DNA of 64,000 bases from contig OY540810.1 in NCBI GenBank assembly GCA_961205875.1, positions 10,044,001 to 10,108,000 on the forward strand, in the 5' to 3' direction. Numbering within the stretch: the stretch's first letter is position 1; each line of letters begins with the position of its first letter. The translations under genes were made by a program, and so were the position numbers. Below the pieces are notes generated by a model, which was given only the letters and a program-made list of their open reading frames with translations, had not been told where the DNA came from and made no database searches. Below are positions 1 to 11,659 of the stretch, piece after piece. This stretch comes from Sialis fuliginosa (Eukaryota; Arthropoda; Insecta; Megaloptera; Sialidae).

Positions 1-321
1 GTCGATTTTAATACAAACTATTCGGTTCATGTATCTTTTAACGTTTTGATGTTTTATTAAAAAAAACAGTATTATATTTATTTATATGATACTTTATGTT
101 TAAAAATATATTTTGTTTAAAACAGAATGTAAACGTAAATAATTGGTTTGTATTTTGTTAATTAATTACTGTTATTTTTGGTATTGAATTTTATTGATAT
201 AATATCAAAAGTTATTTATTATAATTAACAATTCATTTTTATTAATTATAATAATTATAAATTGAATATATTTACTACCATATGTTATTATTATTTGCTT
301 ATATCTATAATCAATAGTCAA
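1..321. other. AT-rich non-coding, nothing recognised
   Basis: Poly-A and poly-T runs and TTTATT/AATTAT words dominate. I see no open frame, inverted repeat or repeat-family match. Confidence 0.6.
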
Positions 322-1054
322 CAGTGATTCTCAAATGGTGTGTTGTAGATGTATCAAAAAAGTACCACAATACATGTATACACTGGTTAGCAAAAAAATA
401 CTTTCGTTGTGTCTGACCTGAATAAATGATTTCGGAGGTATTTGGCATAATTCAATCAACCCGTGGCAATCTTTAAGAATTCATTGCTTCATAATTTTTT
501 TCTAATATTTTCTTTCACGATACCAAATAGTACTATCTTTCTTCTTTAAAATGATTCTACTTTTCACTGAGCGATTTTTCGTACAGCGAAAAATTTAGAA
601 AAAAAAATATCTACTTGGTAATAAACATTGTTAAAATCGTCATGTTTGGCACTTTTAGGTTAGGTTATCTAAAAAATTTGAGAAAGTGAGGCACTTTGTG
701 CAATGGATTCGATTTCAGCACGCCAAAAACTTCAAAACCACTCATTCAGAAGTAAGAATTGTATTGTCCTGTAATATTAATGGAATAAAGTGTGCACCAA
801 AAAGTTTTAAAAGTATCACTATTAAATAAATGTATAAGTAGGCCCGATAAGTACTTGCCTACGTGAGTCGTTTTTAATCAGTAGTTTGCGGATCCCAATT
901 CTGTTAAAAAGTGTCAGTTTCGCTTCTAAATGATTGTATATTTTGTTAATATAATATAAAAGTTTTTATTAAAAAAATCTATCTTTAGAAGGTCCGCACG
1001 ATACGTTGTAAGTTTTTCAGGGTCCGTCATGGTCAAAAATATTGGGAACCACTG
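322..1054. mobile_element. hAT-like non-autonomous DNA transposon (probable)
   Basis: The left end reads CAGTGATTCTCAA and the right end TTGGGAACCACTG. The inverse of the right end, CAGTGGTTCCCAA, matches the left at 11 of 13 bases. CAGTGRTTCYCAA is the classic terminal sequence of hAT elements. The 730-bp interior has stops in all frames and no transposase I can read. The expected 8-bp target duplication is not visible (left flank atagtcaa, right flank gcctacat), so this is either old or two separate ends. Confidence 0.55.
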
Positions 1055-1702
1055 GCCTACATGAAATTTTTAGTTAAGTTTTTGAACGAAAATTTTACTA
1101 TTGATATTCATAATAATTAATTCATACAAATATATATACCTATATAGAGCTGTTGGGTGCTATAAGTAATGTCAAGCCCGATAAAATCACATGTATTTTG
1201 AATTTAGGTTAATGTTTTGAATTATTATGATGTCGTTACCTGATAAACTCATGGAAAAAATTTTTTTACTTAATGTGTACAAAAACTATTTGTAATTCAA
1301 GGGAGTTTTTTAAATACCAATCAGAAACAAAATGTGCTTTGTATTATCTGCTTTAAACGTTAAAGGAGGGGATGGGGGATATGAGTTCCCTCAATCTATG
1401 TATGCAATACCAACAATACAAGCTAATAACGCAAAAATTATGTATCATTATGTAATTGGTAGGGAATATTAAACGAGTTTTGACTAGCGCGTTGAAATGA
1501 TTTTGTCCATCTGTCAATCAATAATTTACTACCGTATTACTGACGGTTTTATTTGGCTTTTAAATAATCTTTTTGGATTTACTCGTACATATATATGTCA
1601 AAATTGCTAGAAAATTTAATCGTTTCATATAATTTTAGTGAGCAATTAATTACGATGTATAAAAATTACCTTATAGATAAAAATATATTTCTATATTGTA
1701 TA
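1055..1702. other. AT-rich non-coding, nothing recognised
   Basis: Unique-looking sequence with a short purine-rich patch near 1362-1380. No gene signal. Confidence 0.55.
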
Positions 1703-1800
1703 CTATAGTTTCTCCGTGGCTTCGTCCGCGTATATTTAGAAATCGGTGAATACCTGTTCGACTGATTTCTCTAAAAATGACCAACATCTCCAATGATGAT
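1703..1800 (-). mobile_element. Degraded Helitron-like 3' end
   Basis: Read on the minus strand it ends CGCGGACGAAGCCACGGAG then AAACTATAG before a T. This resembles the 'cgcgggcgaagccgcg...CTAG|T' ends of the family G elements at 23457 and 30216. Only the terminal part is recognisable. Confidence 0.4.
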
Positions 1801-1828
1801 AGTTAAATTATTTTATACATTTTTATTT

Positions 1829-2190
1829 ACCGACTTCAAAAAAGGAGGAGGTTCTCAATTCGACAATATATTTTTTATTGATGTTCGGGTATAACTCTGA
1901 CAAACATGCACCGATTTTTGTTTGAAAGAGCATACTCACGAGGTGTTCTTCTTATATACATTTTATCAAAATCTGATCATGGACTTCGAAATAGAGACTT
2001 CAATAGAGAAAAATCCTAAAAACACTGAAAAGTATATAATAATTAAAAACAGTTTTTGAAAATGTTACCGAGCTATTAAAAAAACTTTTTAAGAGAGAAA
2101 AAATAAAACCGACTTCAAGAACTGTTAAATTTAACTATTATAAACTTTTATCAGTGTTTTTAGGGTTTTTGAAAGTTTTATTTTCTTAAG
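1829..2190 (+). repeat. Family O dispersed repeat (GACTTCAAAAAAGGAGGAGG type)
   Basis: Opens with ACCGACTTCAAAAAAGGAGG, followed by GTTCTCAATTCGAC, TTCGGGTATAACT and ATGGACTTCGAA. I recognise this as a common lepidopteran repeat but do not know its formal class. Reversed copies are at 34239-34450 and 36685-36999. The distal part folds on itself: 2011-2060 (AAATCCTAAAAACACTGAAA...) pairs with 2111-2170. Confidence 0.65.
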
Positions 2191-2374
2191 TTTTTTATGA
2201 GAACACATTTTTTATTATTTTGTGTCAATTTTGTTCAATTAGATTTTTTGAATAAATAACTATCTCTGATTTGTCTTTTCATTTTAATATTTTTTTACTA
2301 GAAAATATTAATTTCCCCAAGTAATTTGAAGTTTTAAGGCTTTTGAACATCACACTATAATATAAACCAAAACG

Positions 2375-3917
2375 TATATATATTTATATATTTGTTTGTA
2401 TGTCTGTCCGGCGACAATCAATTTATAGCCCGTTAAACCTTTCACTGGATTTTTTTCATACTTTGCCTGTTTTTAGATTCGTCCTTCATGCAGTGTAATG
2501 GATAATTATTTTATTCAAAATATTTATATTTTCCGTGATATGTATTTTTATGCGAGACACTACATGTAAAATTTACACGAAAGTTTGCTATCTGACGTTT
2601 CGACACTCGGCTTTTGTTTTTGGAATTCTTAGAATTTCGTCGCTGTGATTGGTAAAAAATTGACATTTCGTATGAATTTTAAACACTCCACGTGGACTTG
2701 ATATTTGCCTGTCATAAACAGCTGTTTTTTATTTGAAATACGTCAGGGGCGTGTACAGAAATGTGTCAAATTGGTACATTCCAATTAAATTGTATATAAA
2801 TGAAAATTTTAACCGAAATTGGTTGGTGTATTGATCTAATTAGTATAATTATTTATATTTAATATCAAAACGTTTATATTTAATAAGAATTACGTCAGGA
2901 GCGTGGTTACAAGAATATTTTTTATTGATTTTTTCTGATATAATTGTATTAAAATGAAACGGATATTTTAGACATTTGGTTGTTGTGGGGATTGATGTAA
3001 TTTGCCCAAAAATTTATATTTATTAACAATTAAGTCAGGTGCGCAATGTAAAAAATATTTTAAATTGTTATTTTTTAAGAGTTGCATAATAAACATTTTT
3101 GAAAATCATTTGGTGGTTCAAAGATATATGTAATGTATCGAACAATTTATATTAAATAATAATAAAGACAGGGCTGGAGTATTAAAAGGAAACACCAGAT
3201 ATGTTGAAAAATTAATGATTTTTGCGATTTTTTAAATTTATTTAATAAATTCTTTTAGTATTGTCAGTGGCACCGCATTAAAAAATATTTAAAATTGCTA
3301 TTTTTTAATCGTGACGAAAAAAATTGATTTGATTGAAATTGAACAAAAGTTAACAGCTTGAGACATTTATAAAAATAATAAATATGTTAAAGCCAGGGTC
3401 GTGGTCTTGAAAATTTTTTTTTTGCTATTTTTTCATAAAATTGCGTAAACATAAAACAAAAATCGTAATAAGATAATTTAACCTAATAAATAACATCGAA
3501 AATGCTTTAACGCATTCTTTGAATATGTTGTATGCCAAAAAATGTGGAAACTGATATTCACAATGATTTTTTGATAATTTCTCAAAGGCATTATGAAAAT
3601 TAATGGTAAAGGTATAAATTACGATGGATACGAGGGTCGCAGCCGAAGACTGAGACCCGAGTACGTTTGAGGTTAGGGGGATTTTTACATGTAAATTGTA
3701 ATATTACTTGAAAAGTAATAATGATAAATGATTATTCCCGCCAATTTCAAGAATTATTTATTTATCAGCATTTAAAACAATTACAGTGAAATATTTTATG
3801 AAAATTTGATAAGACAAAAGTTAATAAAAAATAATTTATATTTTATCAATTGATATTTTATTAAATGTGGCGTGATAAGGGGTTGGGGCGCGTAGCGCCC
3901 AGGGGCAAAGCCCCTAG
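2375..3917 (+). mobile_element. Helitron-like element with hairpin 3' end
   Basis: The 3' end is well marked. Two GC hairpins sit back to back: GGGCGC-gta-GCGCCC at 3886-3900, then GGGGC-aaa-GCCCC at 3902-3914. The second runs straight into CTAG at 3914-3917, followed by T. A 3' hairpin, a CTRR end and a T flank are Helitron hallmarks. The 5' end is uncertain; I placed it near the TTTGTTTGTATGTCTGTCC segment by analogy with other lepidopteran elements. There is no Rep or helicase coding, so the element would be non-autonomous. Confidence 0.6.
2735..3480 (+). repeat. Decayed internal tandem repeat, unit about 95-150 bp
   Basis: Six diverged units inside the preceding element share a core like GTCAGGNGCGTGG at 2741, 2893, 3034, 3167, 3263 and 3392. 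Cores 2893, 3034 and 3167 are preceded by an ATTTATATTTAATAA-like tract. Several are followed by AAAATATTTTTTATTG and a poly-T stretch. Spacings of 152, 141, 133, 96 and 129 bases show uneven decay. Confidence 0.6.
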
Positions 3918-5100
3918 TATATATAATATGTATACTATACTATTATTTTCAAGTAGAAAATTGACCAAGTATAAATTTAATTAGTTATAGTTATAATAAT
4001 TATAGCTCTTATTAGAGTTATAAATCAAGAACCGTGTATTATAAAAACATATAATATTTTTATATAAAAGATTATAATGAGCATAGTACCTATATAAATT
4101 AAATATTAATTTAATTTAAATTTACATATAAATTTTACAAAACATGAAAAATGTTTTCACGTCATGTATACTTATTATATATATAATTATTACTATATAT
4201 ATTTATAAATGTATATCGTGAAGGAGGACCGGAACAAACCCGGAATATTTAATTAATGCCGTTGTTTCGCGGCTCCAGCGCTCTGGTTACAATATCGTTA
4301 GTAGAGGATATCATGAAAACGTATATTTTATCGAGAGACTCTTCCTCATTATTATACTTAACAAGCTAGCGATTATATTGTATACATTAACTAAAGGTTC
4401 GCAAAAATTGTGAAACGTGATATCCTTATGTAAACATGAAGGAACCGAGATAGATATATTACGAGATTGTACATGTACATATTATACATTTACATAAAGC
4501 ATCTATCGTTTTTTTCCATTTCTTTTTTAGAATATTTGATATTGCTAATTTTCATTTTACCTATTCCATTTTTTAATAATATGGGAATAAATATTTAAGC
4601 AATATTAATTTTGATAATTCTAGTTTCAAATATATTATACCTAGCCCACGAAATAAACGTTAGGAAGAAAATGTCTAAGGTACCCAAATTGGACTGGTTC
4701 GAACATACCGAGATGTATATTTTCTAAAAACTTCTTTTTAAAATAGACCCCAGAACACCCTCATCCAAGGGTCCAAAATTTCATTTTTTTTAAATTTCGA
4801 AAACACACTGCATCTAATAAAAAGAATGTTTGATGAACCCCGTCTTTCTGTTTTCTACTTTCTGTATTTTTTTTTATTGCAATTTCAATAAAAAATGAAT
4901 TTATTCCTAAATTATTTTGAACGCCATTTTGAAAAATATAGTAAAACATATTTTTGGAAAAACTAGGCTAGAAATAGGTACTCATAGTAAGAGTTATGAA
5001 TCGATTTCTGATTTATTTTAGTAGCCAAGCCTCGCTCACATAGCCGTATTTTCTGATTATATCAATCCATATTATTGAATATACTTCATATTATTACAGT
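3918..5100. other. AT-rich non-coding with one small GC patch
   Basis: Mostly TATATA-rich sequence. A short GC-richer patch lies at 4218-4290 (CCGGAACAAACCCGG, TTTCGCGGCTCCAGCGC). A minus-strand 62-codon frame at 4761-4949 is low complexity and unconvincing. Confidence 0.55.
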
Positions 5101-5270
5101 ATTATTCGGGGTTATAAATTTAATGTGTAATAAACCTATCAAACATTTTTCTTTTCATTTATCGTTTACTATTTATGACAATTAATAAAATTCGTTCAGT
5201 AGTTACTGAGAAAATCGTGCCCAGACAGAGAGACAGTTGCGGCAAGGGACTTTGTTTTATACTATGTACA
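5101..5270 (-). mobile_element. Family B Helitron-like element, partial copy
   Basis: On the plus strand it shows GTTCAGTAGTTACTGAGAAA, CGTGCCCAGACAGAGAGACAG and GGGACTTTGTTTTATACTATG. These are the reverse complement of the family whose best copy is 43980-44260. The left part (TTATAAATTTAATGTG, AATAAACCTATCAAAC) matches the 3' region of that copy, but the CTAG end is lost. Confidence 0.6.
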
Positions 5271-5543
5271 TATATTGATGTTTCAATGCGTAAGTAAACT
5301 TTAAAATTATTTCACAAACTTCATCTACGCAGAAATAAGATTTAAAAAGTAACTTACCATTCATGCTTGTCTCAAATATATGCAATATTACACAAAGCAT
5401 CAAAAATACAGTGATATCTCACCTTTTTCAAAAAACTAAAAAAAAATTATGACGAAAACTTAAATTGTTAATACAAACATAACACATGGCAGTAGATAGT
5501 CTATGGAGCTTAGTGATACTAACCAAGGTATGTAAAGTACAAG
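5271..5543. other. AT-rich non-coding, nothing recognised
   Basis: No repeat, frame or motif stands out here. Confidence 0.5.
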
Positions 5544-5700
5544 GTAGCCTCAGTATCAGGGTGCGAGAGAGGGAAATACGTCATCTAGGGTGCCCAAATG
5601 TGGAGAGGGGGAATGATGTGCCCAATAATAACAAATATAGCCTTGTAATTCGGCGCGAGAAGGGGAAAATACGTCATCTGAGGTGCTCAAGCTGATTGGT
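5544..5700 (+). repeat. GC-richer tandem dimer with TACGTCA motifs
   Basis: Two diverged units about 92 bases apart. Unit 1 has GTGCGAGAGAGGGAAATACG then TCATCTAGGGTGCCCAA from 5561. Unit 2 has GCGCGAGAAGGGGAAAATAC then GTCATCTGAGGTGCTCAA from 5653. Each contains TACGTCA, and unit 2 is followed by GCTGATTGGTCG, an inverted CCAAT-like box. It could be a transposon fragment or a regulatory duplicate. Short frames over it are not convincing genes. Confidence 0.5.
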
Positions 5701-7368
5701 CGAAAGCTACTAAGGCAACCTGTGTATTTACTAACCTTAATACTAACAAAAAATTTGAATACATTCATTCCGATAGTTTCTATAGAACAGACATTGTCCG
5801 TTTCAATGCATATCACCCCTTCTTCCAATCTGTAATATAATTTATGTTACTAAAAACAAAAATTGTATTTTCTATTCTATCATAATTTTTACTGGAATAT
5901 CTCTAAGTAATCCCTGAGTCAAACCATAAATTTTATCGCTATCAATTGATACCAATTTACTAACATATTTCTATAATACAAATACTAAAAATAAAATATA
6001 CCTACCTCACTTGAAGGTACTCATGTTTACACTCACTACATATGATATTATTAAAACGTATGTCAAGTATCCATATAATAAAAACACATTAAATATTGAT
6101 GTACCTAATACATTTATTCAGAAATGTAAACTTACATCTCATTCTAGTATAAGTACACTACATACATACAGATAGTGCCTACCCCACTATATTATATTAT
6201 AGAACATAACCTATACTTGAAACATTCCATGTAAGTTATGGATTAGTTTCGTGTCAAATATAATATAAAATATTGGTTTAGGCGACCGTCCTCTCTCGCT
6301 TTACAGGTGTGGTCTAACAAAATGAAGATGTATTTCATATCGTGGCAAAGCAATTTGTTTGAGTTACGTCTCTAACACTGCAGTGCAATAAAACAGAACG
6401 AGAGAGAGGTAGATAGACAAAACGAAAAATACATATTATTTCGACGGTTGTGATTATTGTAAAGTAGGTTGGTGAAGCCAGAATTTGTCGATATACTAAA
6501 TCTGTATTAGGGACCGCAATGTATCGTTGGAAATGTGCTGTTGAGGAAGGTGATATAATTTATTACGTGTCTTGAAGTCAAGAGATTTTAGATGTTTTTT
6601 TTTTGTGTGGTGCGTCTTTTTAGGGGGATGCATTAACCTGAGAATTGATGGAATAGATTAAATTATTGCATAGAAAGTCGCGTGGGAAGAAAATTGGAAA
6701 TAAAAGATGATAGTGTTTAAATTATTAGTTCTAAATTACTTACTTACTACTAACTCACTCAAAATACAACCAAAACTTCTACAATTTAAACATTTTCCTT
6801 TTATGACGTAAGTACCCACTAAAAGGAATTTTCCGAAATTGATAAGATAGGAAAAGGGTATTAAACTTTTTTTTAACCGACTTTGAAAAATGCCTTAAAC
6901 TGATAAAACATAAAATAAATCTAACGACCAAATAAATTAATTTAAGAAATTGATGTCCAAATATATTCTTTTACTAAAAAAAAACTTACATTTTGTAAAG
7001 TATGACCATTTTTCGCAAGTTTTAGTCATTTTTCAAGGCTTACTTGGTTAAGTTGTAGTTAATGTGATTTGAGATTTTAAAAATTAATTTTTCTCAAAAT
7101 TTTTCGTATGTAATATCATTAAAATTTTACAGAGTTGCATGCAAAAAATTAAGATCTATTCATTGAATCTATAAAAAATTTATGTTGTTATTTAAAAAAT
7201 TGTGTTGGCTGCCATAGTTAAGTAACTGATAGCACCAATATTTTTTTAAGATTAACATTACATAGGAAAAATTTATCTAAAAACTGTTACTAAAACATTT
7301 TTTGAAATAATGAATATTTAAGAAAATACATATAAGCAATATTCCATATTTTTTACTCATTCTGTATA
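5701..7368. other. AT-rich non-coding
   Basis: No gene. A pyrimidine-rich patch at 6288-6300 and a purine-rich patch at 6398-6412 (GAACGAGAGAGAGG) are the only compositional changes. Otherwise there are long poly-A/T stretches. Confidence 0.5.
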
Positions 7369-7643
7369 TACACCCAATTCTGTTTTTACACGGTCTTTTT
7401 TTACACGGTTTTGATTTAACACGGTCTAGAAAAAAAAAAATTTTTCCGTTTTTATACGATTTGATTCGATTTAGCACGATTATAAAAAGCCATTTGATTT
7501 AAATTTTAAAGAACAAGTATAAAAACAAATCGTAGCTTAAATAAACGCCATCTGGCGACCAAACAAAATTTATGTACTTCATGTCTTTTTTTACACGGTT
7601 TTTTCTGGAACGTATCTACCGTGTAAAAACAGAATTAGGTGTA
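7369..7643. mobile_element. TA-flanked MITE (Tc1/mariner type)
   Basis: Nearly perfect 25-bp terminal inverted repeats. The left begins TACACCCAATTCTGTTTTTA and the right ends AACAGAATTAGGTGTA, both continuing into ACACGG/CCGTGT. Each end abuts a TA, the target duplication of Tc1/mariner elements. The 271-bp interior repeats the ACACGG word several times and codes for nothing. Confidence 0.75.
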
Positions 7644-7664
7644 CTCACCGATCTACATTCTCCT

Positions 7665-7895
7665 AAGTTACACAAGCTTTCAGGCTTCCGAGGTAATCTT
7701 AATACGGATCCTGACTTCTGGGTATAAGCCGCGTCAGTTTGGTCGTTCTATCGACCAATCTTCAGGGCTCCATGATATATATTTATAGGAATTGAAAATG
7801 TGCACTGCAATCTTTGACGAAACATTGGTAGATAAAACGATTAGACCGACACGGTTTATACACAGAAGCCAAGATTCATTATTCTAATTTGTATG
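7665..7895. repeat. Family J foldback element, diverged
   Basis: The left arm (GACTTCTGGGTATAAGCCGC) pairs with the right arm (TTTATACACAGAAGCCAAG). The right arm also holds GACGAAACATTGGTAGATAA, the counterpart of GACGAAACGTTGG in the cleaner copy at 21766-21985. Confidence 0.55.
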
Positions 7896-8189
7896 ATTAG
7901 TGAATAATAATTACAACGTAATATCGTGAAAGTAACTTTTAATTCTGAAAAACCAATAAGTACACAGAACGGATGCTAATCTGTCAACAATAATTTTTAA
8001 ATACGTTTTTACATTTGATATCATTGACAGCATTGTAAATGAGAACAAAATTTGACTACATACAAGTAATGACAGAAAATTTGAAAAATATCATGCCCAT
8101 CCTACTTCACTGTAGTATTTGTCAGTAAAAAGCAATTGCAAAAATACGTATTTTGCCATTTGTAAAATTGGTATGAAAGTTAAAAAAGC
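7896..8189. other. AT-rich non-coding, nothing recognised
   Basis: No frames or repeats seen. Confidence 0.5.
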
Positions 8190-8730
8190 TTCCATGGGTA
8201 CCACGGGACTTTCTTATACGCTGTACTTAGTGTACAGTGTACGTGTTTCTAATTATTTTTCCTAAATATCTGTTTGACTAAATGATAAAAATGAAAGGAA
8301 CTTCAATAAAATTCTCTATAAATTTTGTCAATTTTTTTATCCGCTCCGTTTCAAAAATAATTCGAAAAACTCGAAAATTAACAAGAGTAAAACATGTTTC
8401 CGGCTGTAAAATCGTTTTCATAAATATAAAGTTTTCTTCTTAGATATTAATTAATCCTAAATATAACAGTTCATCATTCTACGATTTGTCTTATTTGAGT
8501 TATGGTATAGACAGGCACACCAGTGGCGCACTCAGAAAAAAATTGGGGGGGGGAGACTCAATTTTCGTTAATTTCGCAATTGTTAATTAAATAATGTACA
8601 TTGACAAATTAGGGCGAGTATAACCCTTCCCCCACTCTTCGGTTGCGCTACTGAGAGACGAAAATAGTCAGAATAGATTCATTAATATATATTTCCATCA
8701 AAATCCGGAATTTGAATAGGGCTTTTACAT
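8190..8730 (+). repeat. Family C dispersed repeat, interrupted
   Basis: Starts CCATGGGTACCACGGGACTT and TCTTATACG. Later comes TCTACGATTTGTCTTATTTG and then GACGAAAATAGTCAGAATAG and ATCAAAATCCGGAATTTGAA. The same order occurs at 57712-58650. The copy is split by the small element at 8521-8653. Other copies: 29270-29415 and, reversed, 39885-40400. Confidence 0.6.
8521..8653. mobile_element. Small inverted-repeat element nested in family C
   Basis: Ends are CAGTGGCGCACT and GGTTGCGCTACTG, so the outer 10 bases form an inverted repeat with one mismatch (CAGTGGCGCA/CAGTAGCGCA). This CAGTRGCG style is common among hAT-like ends. The interior has a run of nine G's. It cleanly interrupts the family C text (AGACAGGCACAC before, GACGAAAATAGTC after). 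No convincing target duplication. Confidence 0.55.
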
Positions 8731-9400
8731 TGCAAGTCAATCAAAATATGTAGTTGTAAAAAAGAATATTATTTATTTCGATATAATATATTAATTATTG
8801 ATTAATTACTATTATGGTACAAAGTAAAATTTGTTCCATTTCATTAAAAAAATCCGAAAAGTAGAAATAAAAAAAAATACACCTTGTCAACTGAATACCT
8901 CGATACAAAAAGACTTTCATCTTCTTTCTTATATCGACATAAAACTGAAATAAAAAGCACGCTGAATAACACTAACTTTAGATATATAATATGAAAGGTC
9001 GCATATATGGGTCACTTTGTATAGCTACCCTTATCAAAGAATTTCTGTTGGATACAAAAGTGTTGGCCGAATTTTTATGTGCGGTTTTTAATTAGATTGC
9101 ATCCTTTTTTCGTAAAAAATGTTCGTACTTTGTTAGTGCCATGAAATTCAAACGAATGTGGAACACAATTTAGGTTGTGTGAGAAGAGGCCATTGTACTC
9201 CTGATGGTATTTTTTAAGATCTCTAATAAATATTTGTAATTTGCTCCATTCACTTTTTACGTTTAAAATAAAATATTGTATCTAAAAAGGTTAATGTAAA
9301 ATTTATGGTCTTAAAATTTAATTATAATACCTATATAAGGTACTGATACCAATTATGGCCGATATAAGACCTTTTTTTTTACTGTTTTTGTGATTAACGG
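8731..9400. other. AT-rich non-coding
   Basis: No gene, and no repeat match that I can see. Confidence 0.5.
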
Positions 9401-9510
9401 CCTTCTTTTTTGTAATTCTCAGGAACTCATGTTACTAATAAAACAAGTAACTGTTTATTTAATCAATTTAATAACCAAAGTCCGCAAATATAGTTTTTTT
9501 TAAATTACAA
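9401..9510 (+). repeat. Family M dispersed repeat
   Basis: GAACTCATGTTACTAATAAA, CAATTTAATAACCAAAGTCC and AGTTTTTTTTAAATTAC also occur in the same order at 11525-11640. Class unknown. Confidence 0.5.
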
Positions 9511-9597
9511 ACGAAAAAACTCATTTTATACACAAAAGTGGTAAATTATTCTTACCCCATATAAAAATCAGGGGGAATGGTATTACAAAATAGTTAT

Positions 9598-9900
9598 TTT
9601 TGCTTCCTCGCCATATTGTAGATACGATAAGCTTTGTGATCGTTTTAAAATGAGAAAAAAATTGGTCTCCGATTTCAAAAGTTTAACTTGATCTTTTCGT
9701 TTCAGGTTAAGACTAACAGTTTTCATTCTGTGTATGTCTGTCTGTCTGTCCCCTGAATCCTTGTTACATGCATAACTCATGAACCACTATTACTGATATT
9801 AATGAAACTTGGTTGACTAGTTGTACACCCCAATTTTTTAAAGATATCTCAAGAAAAACACATATTACGTAGAAATTTTATAGAATCTTTTTTGTAGAGC
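9598..9900 (+). repeat. Family E dispersed repeat
   Basis: Diagnostic phrases are TTTGCTTCCTCGCCATATTG, AAGCTTTGTGATCGTTTTAA, a GTCTGTCTGTCTGTCC run, CCTTGTTACATGCATAACTC and ATGAACCACTATTACTGATA. A reversed copy lies inside the mariner element (45880-46228) and a fragment at 55803-55870. Confidence 0.6.
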
Positions 9901-10243
9901 ATTCATTTTTCTATAATATAGGTCACCACAGCGTTGTAAAGTATTCCCTTATGAAGATTTATCTCAATTTACTTTACAAAATCATTTGTTTTTTACAACC
10001 GCTATTTACTTTGACATATTAAATGTCATTTTGACGTTTGCATAACAGAAAAATTTAGATTTAGATTAAAATTGTCAAATATTAAAATTGTTTTGTTCAA
10101 ATATTAAAATTGTTTGATATTCTCTCTTTAATAAATTTACCACGAGGAAGCACTGTGCATTCACTTGGCTGATGTTTTTTTAATATACATTTTTTATAAT
10201 TTTACATGAAAATTATATATAATCTTTTTTGTAAATCATTTAA
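9901..10243. other. AT-rich non-coding
   Basis: Contains a short local duplication (CAAATATTAAAATTGTTT near 10075 and 10098). Nothing else seen. Confidence 0.5.
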
Positions 10244-10440
10244 TCCATATTAATATTATTAATGCAAACGTGTGTCTGTCTCTCTGTCTGTTTGTCTGAA
10301 TGTTACCTTTTTACGGCTAAATCGCATAACCGATCTTGAAGAAATTTAGCAGGAAGCTCCTTGGGAGGGACATAGGCTACTTTGTATCCTGAAAAAATTA
10401 TAAAATAAAAAATGGGTGTGTGTCATTTATACGCGCGACC
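10244..10440 (+). mobile_element. Family F Helitron-like repeat, 5' portion
   Basis: Begins A|TCCATATTAATATTATTAAT, then a TCTGTC run, GTTACCTTTTTACGGCTAAA, CGATCTTGAAGAAATTTAGC, AGGAAGCTCC and GACATAGGCTACTTTGTATC. The TC start after A fits a Helitron. The CTAG end seen in the 62534-62696 copy is missing. Confidence 0.6.
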
Positions 10441-11524
10441 TGTTTTATCGACTATCATAACAGAAATCTGTATTGCCAAATCTTATTAGTTATCTATAAG
10501 AAAGGTCGTTCAACTTTTATAGGAAAATATCCCTTTACAAAAATTAACATGCAGAAGCACTTGGCAGATGTTGTTTTATAATTTATCTAAAACTCATTTC
10601 AACATTGCGCATTGCATTTTAAAATGTATACAATTTAATAAAAATAAACAAAAACTTAAGAAACTTTAAGGATATTAATAATAATTTTTATGTTATAAAC
10701 AGTTCAGAATAAGTTTAAAATTAAATGCGACGAAGTATGAGGCAATCTATTTTCATACTTTTCAAATGAAAAATGAAGTTTTGTAACAGCAAAGTTTCTG
10801 CTATAGATTTTATTATGTGCATTGCGGATGTTATATTTTTATTTAGATGCAAACTTGAATGTCCACTATTTCCTTGTTTTGTGTATAACTTTAAATGCAC
10901 AAATATGTCGTATTTCATTTCACCATGCCATCTACAACATATCAAGTGTAAATTGTTTTATAATATTTATGTATACCCGTATCTTCTTATCTGTAACTAT
11001 AACAGGTTTATACATACAGCATATTATTTTTAACATAACATCTAAATATTTATATTCCTATGTAAGTAGAACCTCTAAGTTCAAGGTAAACTTATAAAAA
11101 TTCTAGTTAAAGAGGATTTGACTTATAGCGATAGAGGGATTCGAGTTAGAGATATTTGCATGCACATGTTCGAATTATAGAGGAGAGGGTAAAAATGTAT
11201 TGAAAATACCTCCTGCGGAATTATGAAATCCCATAAAAATTAGCTTAAGTTTTTATGTTACTATATTTATGTATATATGCTATATTGACGACTTTCAGTA
11301 TTTATTATTTATACAAAATCGTAAATATCTCGGTTCCTATCCAAGATAGTAGCTTTTTTCTTTGGAATCTTAAGATTTTTTCCGCTGGATCAAATGACAC
11401 CAATTACAATGATTCATCTGTGACAGGGGGCGAAATATTGAAATTCGAATATATACATATCTAACTTTTTTCTGCTAAGGTACTGCCACTAGTTTTGTCC
11501 AGTTTGAAAGCAAGGTATACTGGG
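10441..11524. other. AT-rich non-coding
   Basis: Two overlapping plus-strand frames (10773-11033 and 10822-11097, 86 and 91 codons) resemble no family I know. Their composition is that of random AT-rich DNA. I do not call them genes. Confidence 0.55.
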
Positions 11525-11640
11525 ATTGATTTTTTTGTAATTTTTATGAACTCATGTTACTAATAAAACAAATACATCTTTATTAAGTCAATTTAATTAC
11601 CAAAGTCAGCATATACAGTTTTTTTTTTAATTATAGCCTT
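11525..11640 (+). repeat. Family M dispersed repeat, second copy
   Basis: Shares TTTTTTTGTAATTTTTATGA, ACTCATGTTACTAATAAAAC and CAATTTAATTACCAAAGTC with 9401-9510. Confidence 0.5.
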
Positions 11641-11659
11641 TTATTCATTTTATTCTTGT

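Noticed and set aside
314-1062. Target duplication for the hAT-like element at 322-1054
   Set aside because: The flanking octamers differ (atagtcaa against gcctacat). I kept the element on its ends only.
4690-4715. GGTTCGAACATACC resembling a tRNA B box
   Set aside because: No A box at the right distance upstream and no cloverleaf can be drawn.
10773-11097. Two overlapping plus-strand frames of 86 and 91 codons
   Set aside because: Two frames over the same bases, no family resemblance, AT-driven residues; chance length in this composition.
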